From the NCBI RefSeq assembly GCF_018156225.1, contig NZ_JAGTAR010000009.1, forward strand, positions 90,801-154,800: a stretch of 64,000 nucleotides of DNA, read 5' to 3'. Under the pieces are notes generated by a model. It was given only the letters and a program-made list of their open reading frames with translations, ran no database searches and was not told the origin of the DNA. This document shows, piece after piece, positions 1 to 8,549 of the stretch; the stretch's first letter is position 1, and the number at the start of each line of letters is the position of its first letter. The stretch comes from Carboxylicivirga sediminis. GTDB taxonomy: Bacteria; Bacteroidota; Bacteroidia; Bacteroidales; Marinilabiliaceae. The translations under genes were made by a program, and so were the position numbers.

Positions 1-2802
1 GCAGGCTATAGTAATGGCATCTATGCAGTGATGCACGTGGTTAACCCGTGCTTTCTTCTCGTAAATATCCTGCAAGCCCCATGTTTTGCGGAAGTCGGCC
101 ACCGTGGTTCCTTTAACGGTAAATACTTTGCCAAAAAGTGTTTGCAGGTACAGGCGTGAGTACTTGGTGATGATGCCAATATCTACCAATTGACTGTTTT
201 TAAAACCACTTGGCACATCCCGCATGGTAAAGCGCTGGTATTTTTCCCGCCAGTAGTCGCGCTCAAGGCTGAACTCGTGACGACGCCGGATGGCATTGTC
301 TTTAGATTCTTTAGTGCCGGCACCCCGGGCATTTTTAACTTCCTTCTGAATTTTCTTGTCGAGGGCTTCGTATTCGTCCTTCCAGTGTTCAATACGTTCT
401 ATAAAAACCTCATGGTTAGGAAGCTCAGTAGGTATTTTGTTACGTTTTACGGCGCGGTTAAACTGATTGTCGCATAAGGTGAGGTTAACCTGTGAATTAT
501 CAAACGACAGGCTTTGAGGTATCGTGTGTTCAATATCGTATTTGGGGTTAGCGCCTAAAAAGTCATTTAAGCCAATGCTTTGGCCGGTATAAATGCACAC
601 ATGTTTTTGTTCTTCCCAAAGTTGATATTTCAGAACTTCGCCTTCGGTTGGTTCGGTTGAAATGCCATTGTTGCTAAAGTGCTCTTTTATTTCGGCAATG
701 TATCTTTTCCGGTCGTTTTCGCGCTTACGTTGCCAGCTTTGCAGGGCTTTGCGCTCATTGGCATTCATCAGGTCGCGCGCCATTTCAATATGTATGGTGG
801 TGTTGGAGTCAATGGTGTCGTTCTTTATTAATTCATTAATCACCTTGCGCAACTGGTGCAGGGCTCGCATGGCCATTGGATTGCGCACCGATGAGGTAAT
901 AGGGCTTCCCAGGTAGTATTTGCCATCATCACCCTTAATGGCGGGTTTGTATGTTTCTAATGCCGATGGGTGATATAGTTTATCCGCATTAACACTACCG
1001 AAGTTGTCTTTCAGAAATTGAATTATACGATCGTCGATACGCTGAACCTGGGCAAATTTTCCTCTGCCCATATTCAGCTGCATCTGCTTTTCTAATAAGT
1101 CAAAAGCCTTTGCTTCAATGCGTTGTTGCTTGTCATCGGTAAATGTATTAAACCTATTGATACCATAATACGCCTTAATGCGGTTCAGCATGCTTGTTTT
1201 GTAGATGTTTGCAGCCTCTTTACTCCATGTGGCGTCTTCTTCATGGTTGAGTTTAATAATGCCGTTGACGATATCTGTTATTTGCTTTTCTTCGTTTTGT
1301 GTTTTAATAATATCGTTTATGGTATGGCGGATGATGGCCTTATTTTCGGCATTGGCCCATATCTCAGTAGGGATAACTTCTTCCATATTGGCCAGAAAAA
1401 TGGCATGCGAATAGATTAATCCTTGTCGCAGGTATGGCAATACCTTTTTGATGGCTTTGAGGCTAAGGGATGCGAAATCTTGTTTTAGGTGTATTTTAAT
1501 AAATTCCCTTGTCTGTTCTTCATTCAAATGAAGTTTATTGGTCGCAAACTCAATAAGCTTTTCATCGGAATCAAATGTCATCAGCACATGCCATACGTCA
1601 TTAATATCTATATTGGATGTTTGATTATCAGTGGCGCGGGTATGCTCTATAGAAAGGTTTTGCCAATTATCACCAAAAAACGATTGAAAGCGGGCTGAGA
1701 CCGGGCAGCCGCTAACTGTTGTTTTCATGCTGTAGTTAAACAACCAGTCTTCGGGGTTTTTATCCTTTGATTTGTAGTATTTATATTGCTTTTTAGGCGC
1801 CAGTTGTTTGGCTATGTCTTCAAAATCAAAGTGCTCTTTGCTCTTGCGGTAGAACAGGTGGCTGATTTTTTCTCGTTCGCTTTCGTTCAGCGGCCTCAGT
1901 TTTTCATCTGCCGGAGTTTTAATTTTAATATTATTCAGAAAGCACAGCATTCGGTATTCCTCAAAAAGAGGATGAGAAACGGCGCAACGTGGCTTATTGG
2001 TTTCAAACGGGCATTTACCAATCAGTCCCTTTTGCGATTTAAGAGGCCGCTGATAGAAGATGGCGTTTTTTAAGGCCGTAACTTCGTCGTCAGGTAATTG
2101 CTGTAAATTGCAGATGTGTATAAACTCATCCAGGTAATGGGCTTCTCTGTGAGTGTAATGGTCACGTATCTTTGCGCCTTTGGTGTATAGCTCATAAAAG
2201 TATTGTCCAAGTGTTTTGTTACCCTTTACCTCATTTATTTCATTGATGCCGGTGATAACAGCCCCATTTTCATTCTCCTTTGTGGTTTCCAGTCGGTTGC
2301 TTAAGAATCCCCGTCGTTGAGCCATGTGGTAAAATGCACGGCCAAGGGCATGGCGGTTTTCTTCTTGTGTTAAATCTAATTTTTGGGTGGCAGCCTGGTG
2401 TCGGTAATAGTAGGGGTTTTTTGTTTGAGCTTTTCTGGTATCTACATCTGTATCATTGTCAGTCATCCACCAATGCCTGAATGCCATGTTACTTGGGTAA
2501 ATCTTTTTGTAGCGCCAGGCATCCAACTCTTCGGTTGTTAATTTGGGGCAGTAGTTGAATTCGCTAAGCAGCTTGAGCGTGTTAATTTTTCGCAGCTTTC
2601 GGCGGTATTTAATGCGTCGTGCACTTCTATAGCCTGTTCTTTCTGCTGCTTTAGAGCTTTCAACACCTTTTTCAATCTTAACACCTTCCTGAAATATTCT
2701 AACACCTTTATCAACTGGTTGAAAGGTAATGTTGTCTTCTGTTTCCACCACAGCCCATCCAATGCTGTTGGTGCCAAGGTCAAGTCCGAGTATTTTACTC
2801 AT
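1..2802 (-). CDS. cas9: CRISPR-associated endonuclease Cas9 (type II, probably II-C), 5' part, cut by window edge
   Basis: RNA-guided DNA nuclease of a type II CRISPR-Cas system. I read 934 codons from the ATG at 2802 to base 1 with no stop; the C-terminal part (end of RuvC, PAM-interacting domain) lies outside. Visible: RuvC-I DLGTNSIGWA with Asp8; an arginine-rich bridge helix at about 54-73 (RTGYRSARRIKYRRKLRK); the IFYQRPLKSQKGL segment in the recognition lobe; RuvC-II IEMARD with Glu673; the HNH motif YDIEHTIPQS with His759 and the following LCDNQFNR; RuvC-III HVHHCIDA with His924 and Asp928 at the very edge. All active-site residues are present, so the nuclease looks intact. Sequence character (FYQRPLKSQKG, HNH at ~760) matches Bacteroidetes Cas9 of about 1350-1500 residues; the II-C subtype is inference because cas1/cas2 are not in view. 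No Shine-Dalgarno before the start, normal for the phylum. A tracrRNA candidate lies divergently upstream. Confidence 0.96.
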   Translation of the reverse strand, partial: MSKILGLDLGTNSIGWAVVETEDNITFQPVDKGVRIFQEGVKIEKGVESSKAAERTGYRSARRIKYRRKLRKINTLKLLSEFNYCPKLTTEELDAWRYKKIYPSNMAFRHWWMTDNDTDVDTRKAQTKNPYYYRHQAATQKLDLTQEENRHALGRAFYHMAQRRGFLSNRLETTKENENGAVITGINEINEVKGNKTLGQYFYELYTKGAKIRDHYTHREAHYLDEFIHICNLQQLPDDEVTALKNAIFYQRPLKSQKGLIGKCPFETNKPRCAVSHPLFEEYRMLCFLNNIKIKTPADEKLRPLNESEREKISHLFYRKSKEHFDFEDIAKQLAPKKQYKYYKSKDKNPEDWLFNYSMKTTVSGCPVSARFQSFFGDNWQNLSIEHTRATDNQTSNIDINDVWHVLMTFDSDEKLIEFATNKLHLNEEQTREFIKIHLKQDFASLSLKAIKKVLPYLRQGLIYSHAIFLANMEEVIPTEIWANAENKAIIRHTINDIIKTQNEEKQITDIVNGIIKLNHEEDATWSKEAANIYKTSMLNRIKAYYGINRFNTFTDDKQQRIEAKAFDLLEKQMQLNMGRGKFAQVQRIDDRIIQFLKDNFGSVNADKLYHPSALETYKPAIKGDDGKYYLGSPITSSVRNPMAMRALHQLRKVINELIKNDTIDSNTTIHIEMARDLMNANERKALQSWQRKRENDRKRYIAEIKEHFSNNGISTEPTEGEVLKYQLWEEQKHVCIYTGQSIGLNDFLGANPKYDIEHTIPQSLSFDNSQVNLTLCDNQFNRAVKRNKIPTELPNHEVFIERIEHWKDEYEALDKKIQKEVKNARGAGTKESKDNAIRRRHEFSLERDYWREKYQRFTMRDVPSGFKNSQLVDIGIITKYSRLYLQTLFGKVFTVKGTTVADFRKTWGLQDIYEKKARVNHVHHCIDAITIAC

Positions 2803-2982
2803 TTGTATAGGGGTTTAATTTTGTAAGACATTAGCTGTTGTTCATAAAAATGATTCTAAATATAATAATTAATGAATCACTAACAAATTATGTAGTGGTA
2901 TATTGGTTTAAGTATTTAATATTAACTAATTGCAAGATTTAATGTGTGGAAATGAAATATTAAGAGAAGTGAGAGCGTTGTT

Positions 2983-3012
2983 TTGTATGTTAATTATATT
3001 TTGCTACATTTG
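2983..3012 (+). promoter_or_regulatory. Bacteroidota-type promoter for the tracrRNA candidate
   Basis: A -33 TTG (2983-2985), 19-nt spacer and perfect -7 TACATTTG (3005-3012) fit the Bacteroidota consensus TTG-N17-23-TAnnTTTG. It would start a transcript near 3018-3020, directly before the predicted anti-repeat. Confidence 0.75.
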
Positions 3013-3018
3013 GTGTCA

Positions 3019-3122
3019 AGAATTTAAAAAATGCTTATTAGATTCTTATCACAATAAGGCAGCTGCTTGTCAGTTGGCCGAAGGAAATTATCCTATACTC
3101 CCGCCTCGGTGGGAGTTTTTTT
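3019..3122 (+). ncRNA. candidate tracrRNA of the type II CRISPR system
   Basis: Trans-activating RNA that pairs with the CRISPR repeat and loads Cas9. About 104 nt. Order of elements: an A/T-rich anti-repeat at about 3021-3054 ending in TTATCACAATAAGGC, a form typical of type II tracrRNAs (...ACAATAAGGC...); a hairpin at 3058-3079 (GGC-AGCTG, loop CTTGT, CAGTT-G-GCC, one bulged G and one G-U pair); a short linker; and a terminator hairpin ACTCCC/GGGAGT at 3097-3116 followed by seven T. It lies upstream of cas9 on the other strand, 180 nt from the cas9 start codon to the promoter. No repeat array is in this window, so the anti-repeat cannot be matched here; it predicts a repeat that begins near TTGTGATAAGAATC. 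Exact 5' end is inferred from the promoter. Confidence 0.8.
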
Positions 3123-3157
3123 ATTTTAGGGAACTTACTTTTTAGCTTACAGAAAAT

Positions 3158-3186
3158 CTTTTCCAAAGTTCAAAACTTTGGAAAAG
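3158..3186. repeat. 29-nt perfect inverted repeat
   Basis: CTTTTCCAAAGTT and AACTTTGGAAAAG form a 13-bp perfect stem around a 3-nt CAA loop. It follows the tracrRNA terminator. No T-run follows, so it is not a clear terminator; it may be a dispersed palindromic element or a protein-binding site. Confidence 0.6.
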
Positions 3187-3399
3187 TGGTATTAGCGCTT
3201 CTTATCCAATTGTAGCACGAAAGTTGTTCTTCTTGCACCAGGCATCATCCACTAATTACCTCTAATAATTGCTGCACCCTCGTATGACGTACTCTGGACT
3301 ACGAACTTCGGACTCTTTCATAACAGAAACGGACCACCCTTTAAACATTATAGGTTTAAAGAAGCGATCCGTCGCAATGTGTTGTTTATAGCTTGTGAC

Positions 3400-4683
3400 T
3401 TAGAAAATAAAACCTACACCCAGTTCAAACTGATTTTGTTCTTTCGGGGCATCGGCATAGCGGTTGTTGCGAAACTGGTAGTTAGCTTTAAAAGTCCAGT
3501 TTTTCTTGGGGCGAACGTTAAAACCAACTGAAATAATTTCAAGGTCTTTCAGGTCGGCCACCACATCATCCTGACCAATGAGTGGTTGCAGGTTGCTGTC
3601 AATTTTCTGGTGTGTGTTCATACCCTCGTAGCGCACAAATATGGGTAGCTTCCAGTCCGATGCTTTGTTGATAAAAGGCATAATATCGTAGCGTCCCTCC
3701 AGGTAGTAACCCACTGTTTCGGCTCCCACAATCTCGTTGTTAATCTGGTAAATCTGCTCGGTACCGCTTAGCCATCCTTTTGCATATAAACCAAATAGGG
3801 TGAAGCCACCAATGTTGTGGGCTGCTGTTACGGTTAACAGTCCCAGATTAGAGTCCAGTGACTGACCGCTCATAGCGCCTTCGCTAAAGCTGTAACCACC
3901 CGAAGCATCGCCGTAGTAACCTGCTATTGACAGCAGGGTGCGGTCTTCGTGGCCATAGCCCAGCTTACCGTTAAAGGCTACGGTTGGCGGCCACTCGGTC
4001 CACTCGGTGTAGCGGCCGTTACGTATCCAGGTACCCGATGTAAAGTCCTGTCCGCGCATGCCTTTGGTTATCCCAAACTGGTACTCGGTATCAGGCATCA
4101 ATTCGCCATAGAACAGCACGCCTTGCTCCAGCCATTGAGAAGGAATAATGGTGCGTTCCACCTCTGGCCTATTTACGGTGTAAAAAGCAATGGGCTCTTC
4201 GTTAACATTCACCCAGCCCAGGTTCAACGGATAGTTACCTACTCTCACGTTAAAGTGCTTGTGTAGTAAGTAGTCGAGCGATACTTCTACGTTGGCTTCA
4301 AAATGACCTTCGCGTGTGCCGTCGTGCAGGTATTCCATCTGCACCTCCGACATAATAATGAACTTATCGCTTATTTTATAGCCTAAATACACACCTGAGC
4401 GGTACAGGTTAGAGTAATACTGTTCTATCTCTTTACTTTCTTTATTACCAACTGTGCCGTCGTAGTTGACATAGTTAACCTCACCAAAGCCACTGATGGT
4501 AAAGCGCTGCTCGGCACTAAAAATTTTTGACGATGCATTGGCGAAGCCCGATTGCTTGATGTATTTCAGCTCTGAGATGGCCCCCTTTTTTGAGATAGTA
4601 TCTTCCGGAGTGGTTGTTTCTTGTGCGTTAGCTTGAAATAAAGCAAGCAGGCCGATAAGTAGTATGTAAATATGTAATTTCAT
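3400..4683 (-). CDS. outer-membrane porin-like beta-barrel protein
   Basis: 427 residues. An N-terminal signal peptide (about 1-20, ending QANA) is followed by alternating amphipathic strands over the whole length, and the chain ends in GVGFIF with a terminal Phe, the outer-membrane beta-signal. The stretch ISGFGEVNYVNYDG near 63 and the GNYPLNLGWVN segment resemble phosphate-selective-porin/maltoporin-like families of Bacteroidota. Most likely a general or anion porin; the substrate cannot be told. It stands alone on the minus strand, with an inverted repeat (3339-3361) after the stop. Confidence 0.75.
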   Translation of the reverse strand: MKLHIYILLIGLLALFQANAQETTTPEDTISKKGAISELKYIKQSGFANASSKIFSAEQRFTISGFGEVNYVNYDGTVGNKESKEIEQYYSNLYRSGVYLGYKISDKFIIMSEVQMEYLHDGTREGHFEANVEVSLDYLLHKHFNVRVGNYPLNLGWVNVNEEPIAFYTVNRPEVERTIIPSQWLEQGVLFYGELMPDTEYQFGITKGMRGQDFTSGTWIRNGRYTEWTEWPPTVAFNGKLGYGHEDRTLLSIAGYYGDASGGYSFSEGAMSGQSLDSNLGLLTVTAAHNIGGFTLFGLYAKGWLSGTEQIYQINNEIVGAETVGYYLEGRYDIMPFINKASDWKLPIFVRYEGMNTHQKIDSNLQPLIGQDDVVADLKDLEIISVGFNVRPKKNWTFKANYQFRNNRYADAPKEQNQFELGVGFIF

Positions 4684-4865
4684 TGTGTTAATTGTTTGTT
4701 GTACACTGGTTGTGCCTCTTTTGTAAGCTTTTTTTTTGCTTGATTGTCAATAGAGTAAGCTGGTGCTATTTTATAGCAATACTATAATTGCAACTGCATC
4801 TATTGAATGAGTTGAATGAAGATGATTGAAATTGAAGTGGGTACACTGTTTTTGTACAGTGCTTA

Positions 4866-5219
4866 TTAGCCTGCTTTAGGCGGTGGACTGGATATTTTTT
4901 GCTCGGGAGATTGATAGCTGCAAGTATATTCGGGGTATGCCATCTGCTGGTGCAATACAAAGAAATTGATTATCATAGGCGTGTTGCAAGCCCATACTTT
5001 CAGAGGTTTAACCGGCTTGCTGTCTTCATCATCCATATCGGCAATCTCTATATCATCGTCTATAATCGACAGGGCGAGTTCAATAATACTTTGTATATCA
5101 TTGTGCTTGTCGGTTATATCAATGCTTTTGCTATGGTAGTTAAGCAGGTTGTTAAACAGCATGCCTATAATCAGCCATAGTCCTAATCGCAGTTTTCTAT
5201 TTAGATGATGCCTTATCAT
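4866..5219 (-). CDS. small hypothetical protein with N-terminal membrane segment
   Basis: 117 residues, not recognised. Basic start (MIRHHLNRKLRLG), one hydrophobic helix (about 12-27) that could be a signal anchor, then an acidic part rich in Asp/Glu (IIDDDIEIADMDDEDSKP) and a polar tail ending in SSPPPKAG with two Cys in the middle (WACNTP, YTCSYQ). The composition is that of a real secreted or anchored protein. It is near the copper/cbb3 genes but oppositely oriented, so no functional link is claimed. Single gene; the next minus-strand gene upstream starts 266 nt away. Confidence 0.55.
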   Translation of the reverse strand: MIRHHLNRKLRLGLWLIIGMLFNNLLNYHSKSIDITDKHNDIQSIIELALSIIDDDIEIADMDDEDSKPVKPLKVWACNTPMIINFFVLHQQMAYPEYTCSYQSPEQKISSPPPKAG

Positions 5220-5284
5220 AGATTACAAATACGGGCATGCCATACCAAATATCGTGCCTTAGTTGGCGTTAAAAGGCAAGTTGT

Positions 5285-5485
5285 TTAACTACTTTTCTTC
5301 CTTTTGCTAATGGCATCAGTCAGTAGCTTGACTGGGAAAACAATACCAATGCCAAACAGCAAACCGGCAAAGAACTCTATAAGGTCAATGTCGAGTGTGA
5401 TGCCCGGTGTAGCAACTAATATTTCAATTAATATGGAAGCTGTGAGTAATAAAAAAGAAATGAACAGAGTTTGTTTTTTGGTCAT
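5285..5485 (-). CDS. small two-helix membrane protein, unknown function
   Basis: 66 residues: MTKKQ start, hydrophobic helix at about 8-27, loop with PGITLDID, second helix at about 34-53 (FFAGLLFGIGIVFPVKLL), basic tail KRKKSS. The layout suits a small inner-membrane protein with both ends inside. Not recognised. It ends 65 nt before the start of the 117-residue gene on the same strand, so the two may share a transcript. Confidence 0.55.
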   Translation of the reverse strand: MTKKQTLFISFLLLTASILIEILVATPGITLDIDLIEFFAGLLFGIGIVFPVKLLTDAISKRKKSS

Positions 5486-5735
5486 TTTAGATGGATTTGG
5501 AGTTTGTAAATAGTGTTTTTACAGTTTATTGGTATTTTGTAAGCCAATTTAATAAAAGCATATTTACTTAATCCTGATTCAATCTAAAAATAGCAGAAAA
5601 CAAAGAAGGCATCAGGTAAATAGATGCACCACACTTGATTTTAATTATTAATCGCTATGTATAAAAACAAAATACAGTCTCTGGTTTTTATATGGTAAGA
5701 CAAATAATTCACAGCACATTCTAAACCTTATATAA
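5486..5735. other. 250-nt divergent gap upstream of ccoI
   Basis: A/T-rich. It should hold promoters for the small minus-strand gene and for ccoI. I see no exact TAnnTTTG element and no convincing FNR/CRP palindrome. Confidence 0.5.
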
Positions 5736-8105
5736 ATGTCAAAAACTTGCTATCATTGCGGAAGTCCCTCTCAATCGTGGGTGCGGCATGACGATAAAGA
5801 TTTCTGTTGCGAAGGCTGCGTGATGGTATATGATATACTGAAAGAGAATGATATGGGGGCGTATTATGATATTGAAAATGCGCCCGGTATCCGCAATAAG
5901 AAGGTCTCTGTTGACTATTACGATTACCTGGATCAGGAAGATATTAAGCGTTCGGTACTTGATTTTTATGATGGTTCAATTGGGCGTATCAAGCTATATA
6001 TTCCGGCTATTCATTGTAGTTCATGTATCTGGTTAATAGAAAACCTTCACCGCCTGCATAGAGGCGTTATTCAATCGACAGTTAATTTCAACAGGCGCGA
6101 GGCTGCCATCACCTTTAATGAAGAGGAAATTAAGCTAAGCGAACTAATGACTTTGCTTGCATCCATCAATTACAAGCCACATATTAAAACCGAGGAACAA
6201 AAGAAATCAGCTAAACGTAGTAAGCAGCTTTTGATTAAATTAGGAATTGCCGGGTTTATTTTTGGTAATGTGATGCTGCTCAGTTTTCCTGATTACCTGT
6301 CTGAAGATATTACATTAAATCCCGAAATAATAGCCTGGTTTAAATGGATCAGCGTGCTATTATCCATCCCGGCCATGTTTTATTCAGGTAATGAGTATTT
6401 TATTGCAGCCTGGAAAAATATAAAGAGAGGCATTGTATCCATTGATATGCCCATTGCTATTGGTATAACCGCTATTTTTGTGCGTAGTTTATTTGAGATA
6501 ATCACCAATTCAGGGTCAGGTTATCTTGATTCTCTCACCGGCCTGGTGTTCTTTCTGTTGATTGGCAAATGGTATCAGGCCAAAACCTACGAAGCACTAA
6601 GTTTTGATAACGACTACAGCTCTTATTTTCCACTAGGTATAACCCGCATAGTTAATAATAATGAGGAAATTGTGCCGATAAGTGAACTGCAGAGTGGTGA
6701 TACAATACAGGTACGAAATGGTGAAATTATTCCGGCTGATGCGAGTTTATTATCCATTGGTGCATCCGTCGATTATAGTTTTATTACAGGCGAATCGGTA
6801 CCTGTCAGGAAAGAAAAAGGTGATTTAATTTATGCCGGAGGGCGTGTGCTTGGCAATGCCCTGTTGCTTGAAGTGCAAAAGAAGGTAGAGACTGGCTACC
6901 TGGCAGAACTGTGGAAGGAACGTAGCGCGACTAATGAGAAAGAATCGATGATTTCTCACACACTAAATGTAGTTAGTAAGTACTTTACCATTGTTATTAT
7001 TTTAATTAGTACGCTAACTGGTTTGTATTGGGCATTTGTTGATGGCTCAAAGGCTGTGATGGCCTTTACTTCTGTATTGATTATTGCATGTCCCTGTGCC
7101 TTGGCTTTATCCGTCCCATTTGCATTTGGTCATGCCGGTCGTATTTTGGGTAAGAACCATTTATACCTTAAACTGACAGCTATTATTGAAAAGCTGACCA
7201 AAGTGGATGCCATTGTATTTGATAAGACAGGTACATTGACCGATCCTGAGCATTTTGAGGTTGAATTTAAAGGTGATATGCCGGATCGTTATATGCAGTC
7301 TATGATAAAGTCGCTGGCACATCAGTCGCGACACCCATTGAGCCGTGCGCTGGCAAAGCATCTGGAAAAGGCCGATACCTTTGAGGTATTCGATTTTGAA
7401 GAGCAGGAAGGAGCAGGTGTGGAGGCTCAAATAATGAATCATCAGGTGAAGCTGGGCTCAGCTCAGTATGTGCAGGCCGAAAACCAATCGGGTAATCAAT
7501 CAGCCCAGGTTTATGTGCGCATTGATGAACGAGTGATTGGTTATTACACCATCAAAAACTATTACCGTCCTGATTGGCAAAAGATGTTGCAAACTGTTCA
7601 GCAATATACCGATGTGCATATTCTCTCGGGCGATAACGATGCCGAGCAGGAAGCACTGAATGCCATTGTGCAGGATGCGGATAAAATACACTTCTTTCAA
7701 ACTCCTAAGGACAAGCAGGCTTATGTGCAAGCGCTAAAAGCGCAAGGTAAAACTGTGATGATGGTAGGGGACGGCCTTAATGATGTAGGTGCTTTAAAAG
7801 AGGCTCATGTGGGTATCGCCGTGGCTGATGATGTGCATCAGTTCTCACCATCGAGCGATGCTATTATTAGTGCAGGAGAACTCAAGTATCTGCCACGTTT
7901 TATCAGCTTCTCCAGAGCATCACTTAAAATAGTATATGCTTCTATCATCATCTCATTTCTATATAATGTTGTAGGGTTGTCATTTGCAGTATCCGGTCAG
8001 TTAAGCCCGCTTTTTGCAGCAATATTAATGCCTTTAAGTAGTGTTTCGGTGGTGGTGTACACCAGTGTGAGTGTTATGATGGCTGGCAAACGGCGTGGTT
8101 TATGA
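5736..8105 (+). CDS. ccoI: copper-transporting P-type ATPase for cbb3 oxidase assembly
   Basis: P1B-type ATPase of 789 residues that moves copper across the inner membrane for building the CuB centre of cbb3 oxidase (FixI/CcoI). N-terminal metal domain with CYHC (Cys5, Cys8) and FCCEGC (Cys24-28), as in CcoI proteins; HMA domain with HCSSC (Cys94, Cys97); six to eight membrane helices; TGESVPV in the actuator domain; ion-binding CPC at 452-454; phosphorylation Asp496 in DKTGTLT; hinge GDGLND at 678-683. All key residues are present. It heads the cbb3 locus and is separated from ccoS by 202 nt that contain a promoter, so it is probably transcribed on its own. Confidence 0.95.
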   Translation: MSKTCYHCGSPSQSWVRHDDKDFCCEGCVMVYDILKENDMGAYYDIENAPGIRNKKVSVDYYDYLDQEDIKRSVLDFYDGSIGRIKLYIPAIHCSSCIWLIENLHRLHRGVIQSTVNFNRREAAITFNEEEIKLSELMTLLASINYKPHIKTEEQKKSAKRSKQLLIKLGIAGFIFGNVMLLSFPDYLSEDITLNPEIIAWFKWISVLLSIPAMFYSGNEYFIAAWKNIKRGIVSIDMPIAIGITAIFVRSLFEIITNSGSGYLDSLTGLVFFLLIGKWYQAKTYEALSFDNDYSSYFPLGITRIVNNNEEIVPISELQSGDTIQVRNGEIIPADASLLSIGASVDYSFITGESVPVRKEKGDLIYAGGRVLGNALLLEVQKKVETGYLAELWKERSATNEKESMISHTLNVVSKYFTIVIILISTLTGLYWAFVDGSKAVMAFTSVLIIACPCALALSVPFAFGHAGRILGKNHLYLKLTAIIEKLTKVDAIVFDKTGTLTDPEHFEVEFKGDMPDRYMQSMIKSLAHQSRHPLSRALAKHLEKADTFEVFDFEEQEGAGVEAQIMNHQVKLGSAQYVQAENQSGNQSAQVYVRIDERVIGYYTIKNYYRPDWQKMLQTVQQYTDVHILSGDNDAEQEALNAIVQDADKIHFFQTPKDKQAYVQALKAQGKTVMMVGDGLNDVGALKEAHVGIAVADDVHQFSPSSDAIISAGELKYLPRFISFSRASLKIVYASIIISFLYNVVGLSFAVSGQLSPLFAAILMPLSSVSVVVYTSVSVMMAGKRRGL

Positions 8106-8276
8106 TGTTTAGGAATTAATTTCTTAATGTTTGCGATTGACTGTGAGTTAAATAGCTTAATGTTGCTAAAAAAATTAATAAATGTTAAACAATCGTATTG
8201 AGCTGATTGTCTTTAAAGGCGACAAAAGTTAAAGAATTAAATGAATAATAAGACCTTTAAATCTTAATTAATTTTC

Positions 8277-8284
8277 TACTTTTG
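8277..8284 (+). promoter_or_regulatory. -7 element before ccoS
   Basis: Perfect TACTTTTG 23 nt before the ccoS start codon. No TTG at the right distance upstream. Further upstream, TTGTC-N9-GACAA (8209-8227) is a weak inverted repeat of unknown meaning. Confidence 0.5.
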
Positions 8285-8307
8285 CTTTGCATTTAGAATA
8301 ATAACGC

Positions 8308-8514
8308 ATGGAAATAATTATCTTACTTGTAGTTGCCAGCTTATGTGTAGCGCTGATATTTCTGGGCTTGTTTGTGTGGGCGGTAAAATCGGGGCAATAC
8401 GATGACGATTATTCACCATCGGTGCGTATATTGTTCGATCAACAGGAAGAGAAAAAAGAATCTAATAGTAAAATCCAAAATCTCAGTAAAGTTGGCAAGC
8501 AGGCAAAGGCTTGA
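8308..8514 (+). CDS. ccoS: cbb3 oxidase maturation protein CcoS
   Basis: 68 residues. One membrane helix (about 3-27, IIILLVVASLCVALIFLGLFVWAV) followed by KSGQYDDDYSPSVRILFD, the conserved CcoS/FixS signature (SGQ(F/Y)DD). In proteobacteria CcoS is needed for putting cofactors, copper in particular, into cbb3 oxidase. The cytoplasmic tail is longer than in many homologues and rich in Lys/Glu/Ser. First gene of the structural operon; the ccoNO start is 36 nt downstream. Confidence 0.93.
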   Translation: MEIIILLVVASLCVALIFLGLFVWAVKSGQYDDDYSPSVRILFDQQEEKKESNSKIQNLSKVGKQAKA

Positions 8515-8549
8515 TGACCTTCTTCTGAATATTGAAAAATGTTGAACAC

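Larger units (their letters stand above)
2803..3399. other. 597-nt intergenic region between cas9 and the porin gene
   Basis: Contains the tracrRNA promoter and gene, the 29-nt inverted repeat and a second inverted repeat at 3339-3361 (CTTTAAAC / GTTTAAAG, loop ATTATAG) just after the porin stop, which could end porin transcription although it lacks a T-run. I do not see a convincing cas9 promoter in 2803-2980. The short open frame around 2930-3145 runs through the tracrRNA and terminator and is not a gene. Confidence 0.7.

Noticed and set aside
183..2783. Many short open frames on both strands (for example 190-477, 1123-1419, 1786-2073, 2538-2783).
   Set aside because: All lie inside the continuous Cas9 reading frame in other frames and have no protein-like features.
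2930..3145. 71-codon open frame on the plus strand upstream of cas9.
   Set aside because: It spans the tracrRNA candidate and its terminator, and the translation has no protein-like pattern.
3949..4266. 105-codon plus-strand open frame.
   Set aside because: Antisense to the porin gene, with no recognisable protein features.
4766..4960. 64-codon minus-strand open frame overlapping the end of the 117-residue gene.
   Set aside because: Overlaps the better candidate in another frame and lacks protein-like composition.
8209..8227. TTGTC-N9-GACAA as a possible FNR/CRP-type operator before ccoS.
   Set aside because: Arms are only five bases and do not match TTGAT-N4-ATCAA; too weak to annotate as an operator.
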